Origin: Oscillibacter sp.
GTDB taxonomy: Bacteria; Bacillota; Clostridia; Oscillospirales; Oscillospiraceae
Assembly (NCBI GenBank): GCA_017547085.1
Contig: JAFYQM010000010.1
Location: 1 to 46,839 of the forward strand
Direction: 5' to 3'
Length of the DNA: 46,839 nucleotides
The position numbers were made by a program, and so were the translations under genes. A model generated the notes under the pieces. It was not told the DNA's origin. It made no database searches and was given only the letters and a program-made list of their open reading frames with translations. Of the stretch, positions 23,264 to 31,590 are shown piece by piece. Numbering within the stretch: position 1 is the first letter of the stretch; each line of letters starts with the position of its first letter.

Positions 23264-25693
23264 ATGACAACTCCGTTTACCACAAAAACACTGGAAGAAG
23301 CACTCACCGCGAAATTGATGCTGAACTTCGGCAAGGTGCCGGAGGAGGCCACGGATCAGGAGATGATGAAAGCCAGCGCTCTGGTGCTTAGAGACGTGAT
23401 GGCGATCCGCGGTGTGGAGGCCAACCGCAAAGCCCGTCGGGAGCAGAAGAAGCAGGTCCATTACCTGTCCCTCGAATTCCTGATGGGCCGCAGCCTGATG
23501 AAGAACGCCTATAACCTGAATGTGCTGCCTGAGCTGAAGGAAGCACTGGGCAATCTGGGCTTCAAGGCGGCTGACATCTTTGAACTGGAGCCGGATGCAG
23601 GTCTCGGCAACGGCGGTCTGGGCCGTCTCGCTGCCTGTTATCTGGACTCCATGACCTCTCTGGAGATCCCGGCCACCGGCTATTCCATTTGCTATGAGCT
23701 GGGCATCTTCAAGCAGAAGATCGTGGAGGGCCAGCAGGTGGAGATGCCTGACGACTGGAAAAATCTCGGTGCGGCATGGCTGCTGCCCAAGCCGGAAGAG
23801 GCACAGGAAGTGCTCTTCGGCGGTACGCTCCGCGAGTTCTGGAACAACGGTCACCTGCATATTGTCAATGAAAACGCCACCCGCGTGCAGGCTATTCCCT
23901 GCGACATGGTGGTGGCCGGTTATGATACCGACCATGTCAATACCCTGCGCCTGTGGGACGCCCGGGCTACCAAGCCGGTGGACATGGCACTGTTCTCCCG
24001 TGGTGAGTATCTGAAGGCCGCCGAGGAGACCGCTATGGCAGCCACCATTGCGAAGATCCTCTATCCCGAGGACAATCATTACGAGGGCAAGTCTCTGCGC
24101 CTGAAGCAGCAGTATTTCTTCGTTTCCGCCACGGTGCAGTCTATTGCGAAGAAGCATCTGGAGACCTACGGCACGCTGAAGAATTTCCATGAGAAGAATG
24201 TCATTCAGATCAACGACACCCACCCTGCGCTGGTGGTGCCCGAACTGATGCGTATTTTCATCGATGAGGCCGGTATGAAGTGGGATGAGGCCTGGGAGAT
24301 CACCACCCAGTCCGTGGCCTACACCAACCACACGGTTCTGGCTGAGGCGCTGGAGCGCTGGCCCCAGAGCCTGATGGAGACCCTGCTGCCCCGTATCTGG
24401 CAGATTATTCAGGAGATCTCCGACCGCTGGCAGAGAAAGGTAGAGGAGTTCTACCACGACGGCGAAAAGTTGCAGCGCATGGCCATCATCTGGGGCGGTG
24501 AAGTCCGCATGGCCAATTTGTGCATTGCCGGCGGCATGGCTGTCAACGGCGTCAGCGGCCTGCATTCCGACATTCTGAAGAAGGATGTCTTCAAGGATGC
24601 CTGCGGCATGGAGCCTCATAAGTTCCAGAATGTGACCAACGGCATCGACCATCGCCGCTGGCTCAGCGAGATCAACCCCGGCCTGGACAGCCTGATCCGC
24701 GATCTGACCGGCGGAGACGATTATCTGAAGAATCCCCCCGCCTTGCGCAAGCTGGAAGCCTATGCCGACGATAAGGCTGTGCAGGCACAGCTGGCTGCCA
24801 TCAAGCGGGAAAACAAGGAAAACTTTGCCCGTTATATCAAGCGCGCACAGGGTGTGGTGCTGAATCCCGACGCCATCTTTGATGTGCAGGTCAAGCGTCT
24901 GCATGAGTATAAGCGTCAGCTGTTGAATGCCCTGCATATCATCTCCCTGTATCAGAAGCTGCAGGATGACCCCAACGCCATTACTCAGCCCCACACCTTC
25001 CTGTTCGGCGCCAAGGCCGCACCCGGCTATGCCGTGGCCAAGCGCATCATCCGCCTGATCAACTCTCTGGCGGACGATATTGCCCACAACCCCATCTGCA
25101 AGGATAAGCTGCAGGTGGTGTTTCTGGAGAACTACCGCGTGTCTTTGGCGGAGAAGCTGATGCCCGCCAGTGAGGTGAGCCAGCAGATCTCCACTGCCGG
25201 TAAGGAAGCCAGCGGCACCGGCAACATGAAGTTCATGATGAACGGCGCCCTGACCGTCGGCACGCTGGACGGCGCCAACGTGGAAATGCACGAGGTGCTG
25301 GGCGACGAAAACATGTTCCTGTTCGGCCTTCATGCCGACGAGGTGCAGCAGCTGAAGCGCGAGGGCTATGTGCCTCAGCGCCTGTATAACCGCGATCCGG
25401 AGCTGCGCCGCTGCCTGGATGCACTGCGTACCGGCTTCCGTGACGGTGTGACCTACGAGGATCTGTACCAGCGGCTGCTGTTCGGCATGGGCGGAAGCGC
25501 TGCCGACGAATATCTGCTGCTGGCGGACTTCCAGTCCTATTGTCAGGCAGAGGAGCGCATGGTGAAGACCTATGCCGATTCCGAGCAGTGGAACCGTATG
25601 AGCCTGTGCAACATTGCCCGCAGCGATATCTTTGCCGCTGACCGCGCGGTTGCAGACTATGCCAACAACATCTGGCATGTGGAGCATCGATAA
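23264..25693 (+). CDS. glgP: Glycogen/alpha-glucan phosphorylase
   Basis: The 809-aa PLP-dependent GT35 enzyme is of normal length and releases glucose-1-phosphate from glycogen. Motifs are HYLSLEFLMGRSL, DAGLGNGGLGRLAACYLDS, NDTHPAL, the TNHTVL region, TNGIDHRRWL, VQVKRLHEYKRQLLN (as DVQVKRLHEYKRQLLN), and EASGTGNMKFMMNGALT, which carries the pyridoxal-phosphate lysine. There is no extended regulatory N-terminus. ATG 23264 has AAGGA 6 nt upstream. It is the last gene of the glg operon, so synthesis and breakdown genes are co-expressed. No glgB branching enzyme or debranching enzyme is present in the window. Confidence 0.96.
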   Translation: MTTPFTTKTLEEALTAKLMLNFGKVPEEATDQEMMKASALVLRDVMAIRGVEANRKARREQKKQVHYLSLEFLMGRSLMKNAYNLNVLPELKEALGNLGFKAADIFELEPDAGLGNGGLGRLAACYLDSMTSLEIPATGYSICYELGIFKQKIVEGQQVEMPDDWKNLGAAWLLPKPEEAQEVLFGGTLREFWNNGHLHIVNENATRVQAIPCDMVVAGYDTDHVNTLRLWDARATKPVDMALFSRGEYLKAAEETAMAATIAKILYPEDNHYEGKSLRLKQQYFFVSATVQSIAKKHLETYGTLKNFHEKNVIQINDTHPALVVPELMRIFIDEAGMKWDEAWEITTQSVAYTNHTVLAEALERWPQSLMETLLPRIWQIIQEISDRWQRKVEEFYHDGEKLQRMAIIWGGEVRMANLCIAGGMAVNGVSGLHSDILKKDVFKDACGMEPHKFQNVTNGIDHRRWLSEINPGLDSLIRDLTGGDDYLKNPPALRKLEAYADDKAVQAQLAAIKRENKENFARYIKRAQGVVLNPDAIFDVQVKRLHEYKRQLLNALHIISLYQKLQDDPNAITQPHTFLFGAKAAPGYAVAKRIIRLINSLADDIAHNPICKDKLQVVFLENYRVSLAEKLMPASEVSQQISTAGKEASGTGNMKFMMNGALTVGTLDGANVEMHEVLGDENMFLFGLHADEVQQLKREGYVPQRLYNRDPELRRCLDALRTGFRDGVTYEDLYQRLLFGMGGSAADEYLLLADFQSYCQAEERMVKTYADSEQWNRMSLCNIARSDIFAADRAVADYANNIWHVEHR

Positions 25694-25704
25694 ATAAAAA
25701 CAAG

Positions 25705-25739
25705 AAAACACCGGCAGGATTCTCCTGCCGGTGTTTTTT
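25705..25739 (+). terminator. Terminator of the glycogen operon
   Basis: The perfect stem ACACCGGCAGGA/TCCTGCCGGTGT (within 25708-25734) is followed by T residues. It lies 12 nt after the glgP stop. Confidence 0.9.
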
Positions 25740-25751
25740 CGCAAGAAAAAG

Positions 25752-25783
25752 AGGGCCGCCGCGGATAAACCGCGACGGCCCAA
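25752..25783 (-). terminator. Terminator of the second CstA-family gene
   Basis: The stem GGGCCG(C)CGCGG pairs with CCGCG(A)CGGCCC, with one bulge pair. On the minus strand it runs into a CTCTTTTTC tract. It is placed 20 nt beyond the stop codon at 25802. Confidence 0.78.
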
Positions 25784-25801
25784 AGGGAGAGTAGGGGAAA
25801 A

Positions 25802-27310
25802 TTACTTCAGAGTCTTGGCTGTACGCTTGTTGCCCCACCAGATGATGACGGCAATATAAGCCAGAGCAGCAACAACGCCCACCACATAGGCAGCGCCCCA
25901 AGGCAGGTTGAAACCGATCTTGGCGTTCATGATGTAAGTAATGGTGATGAAAGCATAGAAGCCGCCGGGGATCAGGGGGATCCAGACAAACTTCTTCTTG
26001 CCATTCTCGAACATCCAGATGGAGATAGCCAGGAAGGCGAACAGAGACAGGGTCTGGTTGGACCATGCGAAGTAACGCCAAAGGATGTTGAAGCCCTGAG
26101 AGTTCAGCTTAGCGAACACCAGAATGGCAGCAACCAGTGCGAAGATGATAGCGGACAGAGTCAGACGCTTGCTGTTGGTGCTCTGGTCAATGTGCAGAGA
26201 CTCAGCAACGGTCAGACGCAGGCCGCGCAGAGCGGTATCACCGGAGGTAATGGGCAGAACCACGATACCAGCCAGAGCGATGACGCCGCCGACAGGACCC
26301 AGAATGTCCTTGCAGACAGCGATGACAGTGCCGGTAGCGCCGGCGTTGGCAGCCTGCATACCCAGGTTGAAGATACCCATAGCGGCAGCAGCCCAAACCA
26401 TGGCGATGAAGCCTTCCAGAATCATCATGTTGTAGAAGGTCATGCGGCCCTGCTTTTCGCTCTTCATGGTACGAGAGATGATAGCAGTCTGAGTGGAATG
26501 GAAGCCGGACAGGATACCGCAGGCCACGGTGACGAAGAACACGGGCAGGAAGTGGCCGTTGGCGAAGTACTCACCATAGCTGAAGGGGGCGGTAGCGCCG
26601 TCAGCAGTGGTCTGGAAGGCTTGGAACATGACACCCTGCCAGTTGTCCCACACTTCGATCAGGGGATAACCCTTGGCGAACAGGCCGATGAACACGCCGA
26701 TGGCGGAGAACATCAGAATGGCGCCGAAGATGGGATAGATCTTACCGATGATGGCGTCGATGGGGAACACGGTGGCAACCAGATAGTAAACAAAGATGGC
26801 ACCGTAGATGACCCAGGTGGAAACAGAGGTGGGCTTGCCGTCGAAGCCCAGAATGCCGGTGGCCAAAATGTCGCCGGGGGTGTAGATGAACACAGCGCCG
26901 ACCAGCAGGAGCAGCAGGCAGACAAACACGTTATAAACACGATAAACGCCCTTGTTGCTGTACTTGCGGATCATGGAGCTCATCTGAGTGCCGCCGTCAC
27001 GCAGGCAGATCATGCCGGAGAAATAGTCGTGCATGGCGCCGCCGATGACATTGCCGATGGGGATGGTAATGAAAGCGATGGGTCCAAACAGGATGCCCTG
27101 AATGGGTCCAAAGATGGGGCCGGTACCTGCGATGTTCAGCAGGTTGATCAGGCTGTTCTTCCAGCCTCTCATGGGGACGAAGTCAACGCCGTCCTGCTTG
27201 GCGTAAGCGGGAGTGGCGCGATCGTCGGGACCAAAGACCTTTTCGCAGAACTTACCGTAAAGGGCAGCGCCTACGAACAGGATCACCAGGCCGATGATAA
27301 AAGTTACCAT
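25802..27310 (-). CDS. CstA-family carrier, second (shorter) paralogue
   Basis: The 502-aa polytopic membrane protein has about 13-15 helices. CstA signatures are present but diverged from the copy at 1705: DGVDFVPMRGWKNSLINLLNIAGTGPIFGP-type sequence (segments DGVDFVPMRGWKN and NIAGTGPIFGPIQG), HDYFSGMICLRDGGTQ, ILSGFHSTQTAI and TSGDTALRGLRL. Where the first copy reads HHFSSIAGAGPI this one has a different lead-in, so substrates may differ (peptides, pyruvate or amino acids in known relatives). ATG 27310 has AAGGAG 7 nt upstream. It is a single-gene unit with its own terminator. Confidence 0.9.
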   Translation of the reverse strand: MVTFIIGLVILFVGAALYGKFCEKVFGPDDRATPAYAKQDGVDFVPMRGWKNSLINLLNIAGTGPIFGPIQGILFGPIAFITIPIGNVIGGAMHDYFSGMICLRDGGTQMSSMIRKYSNKGVYRVYNVFVCLLLLLVGAVFIYTPGDILATGILGFDGKPTSVSTWVIYGAIFVYYLVATVFPIDAIIGKIYPIFGAILMFSAIGVFIGLFAKGYPLIEVWDNWQGVMFQAFQTTADGATAPFSYGEYFANGHFLPVFFVTVACGILSGFHSTQTAIISRTMKSEKQGRMTFYNMMILEGFIAMVWAAAAMGIFNLGMQAANAGATGTVIAVCKDILGPVGGVIALAGIVVLPITSGDTALRGLRLTVAESLHIDQSTNSKRLTLSAIIFALVAAILVFAKLNSQGFNILWRYFAWSNQTLSLFAFLAISIWMFENGKKKFVWIPLIPGGFYAFITITYIMNAKIGFNLPWGAAYVVGVVAALAYIAVIIWWGNKRTAKTLK

Positions 27311-27613
27311 AGATACACTCCTTCTCTACTTTCGCTTTTTGCAATCAAACGCCGATCCGCTTGTCTGCCGGCGCGAACCGGGGTTGCTCCCAAAAAGCGA
27401 CAAAATGTGGTGGATTCTGTAAGCGCAAAGGTTTGCCTTCGCATTTACAGATTCCAAAACCAATATATCAATCATTTCCGTAATTATGTGTCAGGGATGT
27501 AGCGAAAAACGCAAAGAAGTTGATAAAAAAATAGAGCTTTACGTTAAAGAACATAAACATCTCTGATTTTGGCCGTTGAAACCCGGGGCAGGCCTGAAAA
27601 AAGTGGGTGATTG
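27311..27613. other. Gap between the second CstA gene and the XRE terminators
   Basis: About 300 nt must contain the promoter of the CstA gene (minus strand). The region is A+T-rich, but I see no pair of boxes close enough to consensus to name. No gene and no clear RNA structure are recognised. Confidence 0.4.
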
Positions 27614-27653
27614 CAGAAAAAAGCACAGCTGCCCGAAAACGGAGCTGTGCTTT
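27614..27653 (-). terminator. Second terminator after the XRE regulator
   Basis: The stem AAAGCACAGCT (27620-27630) pairs with AGCTGTGCTTT (27643-27653). A small inner CCG/CGG hairpin closes the loop. On the minus strand it is followed by six T residues. Confidence 0.78.
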
Positions 27654-27667
27654 GCGTTCAAAAATGA

Positions 27668-27690
27668 AGGCAGGGCTTGCGCCCTGCCTC
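27668..27690 (-). terminator. First terminator after the XRE regulator
   Basis: On the minus strand the stem GGCAGGGC/GCCCTGCC with GCAA loop is followed by TCATTTTT. It sits a few nucleotides beyond the XRE stop codon. Two terminators in a row insulate this tiny gene from its downstream neighbour. Confidence 0.72.
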
Positions 27691-27692
27691 GT

Positions 27693-27908
27693 TTAACGTT
27701 CTTTGCTGAGTCCCAGCAGATAGTCTGTGCTGACGCCATAGTACTTGCTGAGAGTGATGAGATGATGGATGGGCAGCTCGTTGGCTCCGCGCTCATAACG
27801 GGCATACATCGTCTGGGATGTTCCCAACACCTCAGCGATCTGTGTCTGCGTTTTGTCGGCATCCTCCCGCAAATCACGCAAAATGCGCACATAGTCCATC
27901 GCATCCAT
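27693..27908 (-). CDS. Small XRE-family helix-turn-helix regulator
   Basis: The 71-aa protein consists of almost nothing but one Cro/CI-type HTH: LREDADKTQTQIAEVLGTSQ forms helices 1-2, then TMYARYERGANELP (recognition helix region) and ITLSKYYGVSTDYLLGL (helix 5). Such single-domain repressors often control their own or a neighbouring gene. The chosen start is ATG 27908 because GGAGG lies 8 nt upstream; the GTG three codons earlier lies inside that ribosome binding site. It is divergent from the DEAD-box helicase gene, so it may act in the shared 274-nt region. TACAAAAT occurs there twice, 13 nt apart (27983, 27996), which could be operator half-sites. The target is unknown. Confidence 0.88.
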   Translation of the reverse strand: MDAMDYVRILRDLREDADKTQTQIAEVLGTSQTMYARYERGANELPIHHLITLSKYYGVSTDYLLGLSKER

Positions 27909-28117
27909 GAGTGGCACCTCCGCTCAAATGATTCTTTGTGGCAATAATTTAGCATAAAAACGCAAAAAAGATGTGTAGACAATACAAAATTTTACTACAA
28001 AATGTATAAAAAAACAGATATTTTTTGTCGGATATCTTACTTTTTGTCTGAAAAGGTAGGGGGACAGGACAGATGTGTTTTATGCCGGCGAAGTCTCTGT
28101 TTCGCGAAGAAGGCGAC

Positions 28118-28146
28118 TTTACAAGTGGTGTCTTTCTTAGTATAAT
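28118..28146 (+). promoter_or_regulatory. Sigma-A-type promoter of the DEAD-box helicase gene
   Basis: TTTACA (28118-28123) and TATAAT (28141-28146) are separated by 17 bp. The start site would be near 28153, 30 nt before the ATG. The -10 context is very A+T-rich. Confidence 0.8.
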
Positions 28147-28182
28147 ATTATATCATGCTATGTCATAAGAGGAAAAATATTT

Positions 28183-29343
28183 ATGGAATTTACAGAAGGA
28201 GTCCGGTTTGATAGTTTAAATCTGTCGCCGGAAATCATGCGCGCCATTGCGCAGCGTAATATTGAAGTGTCCACCCCCGTCCAGGCCGGCTGCATCCCGC
28301 CCATGATGAATTGGCAGGATGTGATCGCCAAGGCTCCCACCGGAACGGGTAAAACCTTTGCTTACGGTATTCCCATTGTGGAACATATCGACCCTGCGAA
28401 TGAGAGTGTGCAGGCGGTGATCCTGGCTCCTACCCGCGAACTGGCGATCCAGATCACGGACGAGGTGCGGGATCTGGCTGCATTCAAGCCCGGTATCCGC
28501 TGTGTCTGCCTGTATGGTGGTCAGCCCATCGGCCGTCAGATCGATACACTGAAGAAACGCCCCCAGATCGTGGTGGCAACGCCCGGCCGTCTGGCCGACC
28601 ATATGAAGCGGCGTACCGTGCGGGTAGACGCAGTGCAGACAGTGGTCCTGGACGAGGCTGACCGGATGCTGGATATGGGCTTTGTCCGGGATGTGACCCA
28701 CCTGCTGGACCGGATGAACAAGCGGAAGAATCTGGGTCTGTTTTCCGCCACCATTTCCCGCGAGGTCATGGATATCGCATGGGTCTACCAGCGTGACGCC
28801 GCAGAGATCACCGTGCGGGAGGACGAGCAGAACAAGCCGGACATCAAGCAGTTCCGGATGGATGTATCCTACAACGGAAAGGCTGACGCCATTGAAAAGA
28901 TCCTGAAAGAAACGGGTTTTGACCGCTGCATGGTGTTCTGCAATACCAAAGGCAACACGGAACGGATCACCAAGTTCCTGCAGATGCGGGATATTGAGGC
29001 GGAGTGCATCCACGGCGATATTCCTCAGAGAAAGCGGGAGCAGGTCATGGACCGCTTCCGTCAGGGCAAGCTGCGGGTCTTCGTGTCCACTGATGTTGCC
29101 GCCCGCGGCATCGATGTGGATGATGTGGACATTGTGTTCAACTGTGATGTGCCGGATGAGAATCAGGACTATATCCACCGCATCGGCAGAACCGGCCGTG
29201 CCAAGCGGCAGGGCGTGGCAGTGACCCTGATCGCCGACTATCCCTCTAAAATGCGTATCGATGACATTGCCCAGAAGACCCGGAATGAGATCGTTCCGGT
29301 GACCTTTGATGATGAGGGCAGACTGACCCCGGTAACGGAATGA
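28183..29343 (+). CDS. DEAD-box ATP-dependent RNA helicase
   Basis: The 386-aa protein is the bare two-RecA-domain core without a long C-terminal RNA-binding extension. Motifs in order are a Q motif (FDSLNLSPEIM, VSTPVQAGCIP), motif I APTGTGKT, Ia PTRELAIQ, Ib TPGR, II DEAD, III SAT, IV MVFCNTKGN, V STDVAARGID and VI HRIGRTGR. All catalytic motifs are intact. It unwinds short RNA duplexes; ribosome assembly, mRNA decay or cold response are the usual roles in RhlE/CshA-type proteins, and I cannot assign one. ATG 28183 has AGAGGA upstream. It is a single-gene unit with a promoter and terminator of its own. Confidence 0.94.
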   Translation: MEFTEGVRFDSLNLSPEIMRAIAQRNIEVSTPVQAGCIPPMMNWQDVIAKAPTGTGKTFAYGIPIVEHIDPANESVQAVILAPTRELAIQITDEVRDLAAFKPGIRCVCLYGGQPIGRQIDTLKKRPQIVVATPGRLADHMKRRTVRVDAVQTVVLDEADRMLDMGFVRDVTHLLDRMNKRKNLGLFSATISREVMDIAWVYQRDAAEITVREDEQNKPDIKQFRMDVSYNGKADAIEKILKETGFDRCMVFCNTKGNTERITKFLQMRDIEAECIHGDIPQRKREQVMDRFRQGKLRVFVSTDVAARGIDVDDVDIVFNCDVPDENQDYIHRIGRTGRAKRQGVAVTLIADYPSKMRIDDIAQKTRNEIVPVTFDDEGRLTPVTE

Positions 29344-29348
29344 GAGCA

Positions 29349-29385
29349 GAGCCACGAGCGGAGCAAACCGCCCGTGGCTTTCTTT
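29349..29385 (+). terminator. Terminator of the DEAD-box helicase gene
   Basis: The stem AGCCACG-GCGG/CCGC-CGTGGCT (29350-29379, one unpaired base on each side) is followed by TTTCTTTA. It begins 6 nt after the stop codon. Confidence 0.75.
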
Positions 29386-29454
29386 ATGTAAGGCAAGGAC
29401 CGTTTCGTTCCATTTGTGATTTTGTAATTTTTTGTTACTTTTTTAATGGGTGAC

Positions 29455-29483
29455 TTTACAAAGTTGACGGAATTCTCTATAAT
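29455..29483 (+). promoter_or_regulatory. Sigma-A-type promoter of the OppA-like lipoprotein gene
   Basis: TTTACA (29455-29460) and TATAAT (29478-29483) have a 17-bp spacer, the same boxes and spacing as in the helicase promoter. A TTGACG at 29464 is too close to the -10 to serve as the -35. Confidence 0.75.
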
Positions 29484-29545
29484 ACTTTTAGTTATGCACG
29501 CGCCGCGAGGGACTGCGGCGTGTATTTTGCCCGAAAGGAGCAAGT

Positions 29546-31219
29546 ATGAACAGCTTCAAACGACTGGGGGCTTTGGCTCTTGTTATTATAATGTGTATGT
29601 CAATGCTGGCCGGCTGCGCGGAAGAGGAGGCAGAAGAAGCACTGGCGCTTTCTGTGTGTGTGGGTGACGCGCCGGTTTCGCTGGACCCCATTTATGCGGA
29701 AGAGGCCGCCGATCAGACGGTGCTGGCCCATTTGTATGAAAATCTGATGCGGGTTTCCGTGGATGAGAATGGCGCCGCCACTGTGGTCAACGGTATGGCA
29801 AAAAGCGTGGATCACGAGGAAAACCACGACGGAACGGTGACCTTTATCTTCCGCCTGCGCACAGCAGAGTGGTCGGATGGACGGGATGTGACCGCCACGG
29901 ATTTTGTCTATGCATGGCGGCGGCTGGCGAATCCTCTCAGTCAGTCTCCCTACGCAGAGCTGCTCAGCGTTGTAGCAGGTTACGAGGAGGCCCGTGCCTC
30001 CGGCGATATGAGCCTGCTGCAGGTCATGGCAAAGAATGATACGACGCTGGTGGTAAATCTTACCGGCCATTACGATTGGTTTTTGCGGGAAGTTTGTACC
30101 TCGCCCGCCACGATGCCGCTGCGGCAGGATGTGGTGCAGCAGCTGAAGGAGTCTGCGGCGGAAAAGGGAACGGCAGATGCATGGTGGAGCGACCCTGCGG
30201 CGCTGGTGACCAACGGCGCGTATCGGGCAACCTCGTACACGGAGGAAGCCATGGAACTGGTTCTCGGCTCCCATTATTATGACAGCCGGAAAACAGGACC
30301 ACAGCAGATCACATTCCACTTTGCCGGCCTTGATACGGAAGCATGGAACTTGTACGAAGAGGGGAAGGTAGACGTTGTATGGCCTGCATCCGAAACGTAT
30401 ATCGCAGAGCTTGCAGCCGAAGAAGGCTGGACGGCTGTGCCGGAACTGGGCGTCCATACTGCGCTGTTTAACTGCGCACATCCCCTGTTCGCGGATGCGC
30501 GGATCCGGCAGGCCATGAGCATGGTTATTGACCGCAATGCGCTGGCAGAACTGTGCGGAGTCACAGCCGCACCGGCAGAGGGACTGGTTCCCTACGGTGT
30601 GCCCGATAACGAAGAAGAGGACTTCCGCACGGCCGGCGGCGCCTTGCTGGATAACGATCCGGAGCTTTATACGGAGCAGTGTGCCGCGGCTAAAGCGTTG
30701 CTGGAAGAAGCCGGATACAATAGCGGCGGTGAATTGGGTGAACTGGAGTTCCTCTATGTAGAAAACGGAACCAGTGGAGCGGTTGCACAACTGCTGTGTG
30801 AGCAGTGGCGCGGGCAGTTAGGCGTGCGGGTTACTGCCATGAGTGTAACAGAGAGTGAACTGTGGACGGCTCTGCGCGGCGGAGAATATGCGCTGGCAGG
30901 CGTAGAACTGAATGCGGTAGGGAATGATGCGGAGTGCTTCCTGATGGAATGGGTCTCCGGCAGTGCGGATAATATCATCGCATACCAGAATACCGCCTAC
31001 GACACGCTGATGGCCATCATTGCCAGTGCCGCGGACGGTACGGCCCGTATGGGATGCCTGCACGATGCGGAAGAATTGCTTTTGGCAGACTATGCGTTGG
31101 CACCGCTGTATACCCATGGGGTGGTTTGGGAGGTGCGTCCGGAGCTGACTGGTGTGCTGCGAGATGCCCGCGGTTGGTTCAGTTTTGCAAATGTTCTGAG
31201 GATCCCCACAACGGCATAA
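29546..31219 (+). CDS. Oligopeptide-type ABC transporter substrate-binding lipoprotein
   Basis: The 557-aa secreted lipoprotein belongs to the SBP family 5 (OppA/DppA). A signal peptide ends in the lipobox MLAGC, with the lipid-modified Cys at residue 23. Family features are VSLDPIYAEEAADQTVLAHLYENL-type wording (segment AADQTVLAHLYENL), WSDGRDVTATDFVYAWRRL, and TNGAYRATSY. The RIRQAMSMVIDRNAL segment carries the classic SBP_bac_5 IRxAxxxAIDR signature. No ABC permease or ATPase gene is nearby, so it is an orphan that must share a transporter encoded elsewhere or act in sensing. The ATG has AAAGGAG 5-6 nt upstream. Confidence 0.92.
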   Translation: MNSFKRLGALALVIIMCMSMLAGCAEEEAEEALALSVCVGDAPVSLDPIYAEEAADQTVLAHLYENLMRVSVDENGAATVVNGMAKSVDHEENHDGTVTFIFRLRTAEWSDGRDVTATDFVYAWRRLANPLSQSPYAELLSVVAGYEEARASGDMSLLQVMAKNDTTLVVNLTGHYDWFLREVCTSPATMPLRQDVVQQLKESAAEKGTADAWWSDPAALVTNGAYRATSYTEEAMELVLGSHYYDSRKTGPQQITFHFAGLDTEAWNLYEEGKVDVVWPASETYIAELAAEEGWTAVPELGVHTALFNCAHPLFADARIRQAMSMVIDRNALAELCGVTAAPAEGLVPYGVPDNEEEDFRTAGGALLDNDPELYTEQCAAAKALLEEAGYNSGGELGELEFLYVENGTSGAVAQLLCEQWRGQLGVRVTAMSVTESELWTALRGGEYALAGVELNAVGNDAECFLMEWVSGSADNIIAYQNTAYDTLMAIIASAADGTARMGCLHDAEELLLADYALAPLYTHGVVWEVRPELTGVLRDARGWFSFANVLRIPTTA

Positions 31220-31223
31220 AGAT

Positions 31224-31264
31224 AAAAGGTTCCGCAGTCCGGCAGGTCTGCGGAACCTTTTTTG
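31224..31264 (+). terminator. Terminator of the OppA-like gene
   Basis: The stem AAAGGTTCCGCA/TGCGGAACCTTT (about 31225-31260) runs into a run of T residues. It begins 5 nt beyond the stop codon. Confidence 0.87.
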
Positions 31265-31269
31265 CAAAA

Positions 31270-31301
31270 AATAAAGAACGCTGCCAAAAACAGGCGGCGT
31301 T
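31270..31301 (-). terminator. Terminator downstream of the rpsI remnant
   Basis: The 13-bp stem AAAGAACGCTGCC/GGCGGCGTTCTTT has one T-G pair. On the minus strand it is followed by ATTTTTT. It lies 24 nt beyond the S9 stop codon and is best explained as the native end of the ribosomal protein operon, left behind on the chromosomal side of the junction. Confidence 0.8.
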
Positions 31302-31324
31302 CTTTGCAAGAGACACGGGAAAAA

Positions 31325-31384
31325 TCAGCGCTTGGAGAACTGAGGAACACGACGGGCGGTCTTCAGACCGTACTTTTTCTCGCG
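31325..31384 (-). pseudogene. rpsI: 3'-terminal fragment of ribosomal protein S9 gene (probable attachment-site scar)
   Basis: Nineteen codons plus a TGA stop read R-EKKYGLKTARRVPQFSKR, matching the highly conserved S9 C-terminus (E. coli ...GLRKARRRPQFSKR; Bacillus ...KKYGLKGARRAPQFSKR, from memory). Upstream of the first Arg the sequence stops resembling S9, and no rpsI or rplM body is present. A truncated 3' end with its own terminator is the expected product of an element integrating into the 3' end of rpsI, as known for some integrative conjugative elements of Firmicutes. Because the fragment's 5' side faces right, the element should lie to the right. Confidence 0.82.
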
Positions 31385-31590
31385 AACCCGAAAACCCTTG
31401 TGTATCAAGGGCCTTCGGCATCGCTCTCAGAATTTAACCCCTAATTTAACCCATTACAAACTCAGTCAAACTTGGTTAGGCTGGTTGACCGAACGCTGTG
31501 TTTACAACAGCCTAAAGCTGCTCGGGTTTCAATGCAAAATGTTGTACCCTATCAGAGTCCTTACAATCAGAAAATATGGAAAGCAACTCA
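31385..31590. other. Element-side junction with short repeats
   Basis: No gene is seen. The stretch holds an inverted repeat CCCTTG-tgtat-CAAGGG (31395-31411) and two direct copies of AATTTAACCC (31431-31440 and 31443-31452, 12-nt period). Such repeats next to an attachment site are reminiscent of integrase core- and arm-type binding sites, but no integrase gene is present on this side. Confidence 0.4.

Noticed and set aside
21497-25783. A very long open frame (about 1,400 codons) on the minus strand opposite glgA and glgP.
   Set aside because: It is antisense to two clearly recognisable enzymes, has no ribosome binding site, and its Gln/His/Leu-rich composition is that of a codon-bias shadow.
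29464-29469. TTGACG as -35 box of the OppA-like gene.
   Set aside because: It is only 8 bp from the TATAAT. TTTACA at 29455 has the correct 17-bp spacing.
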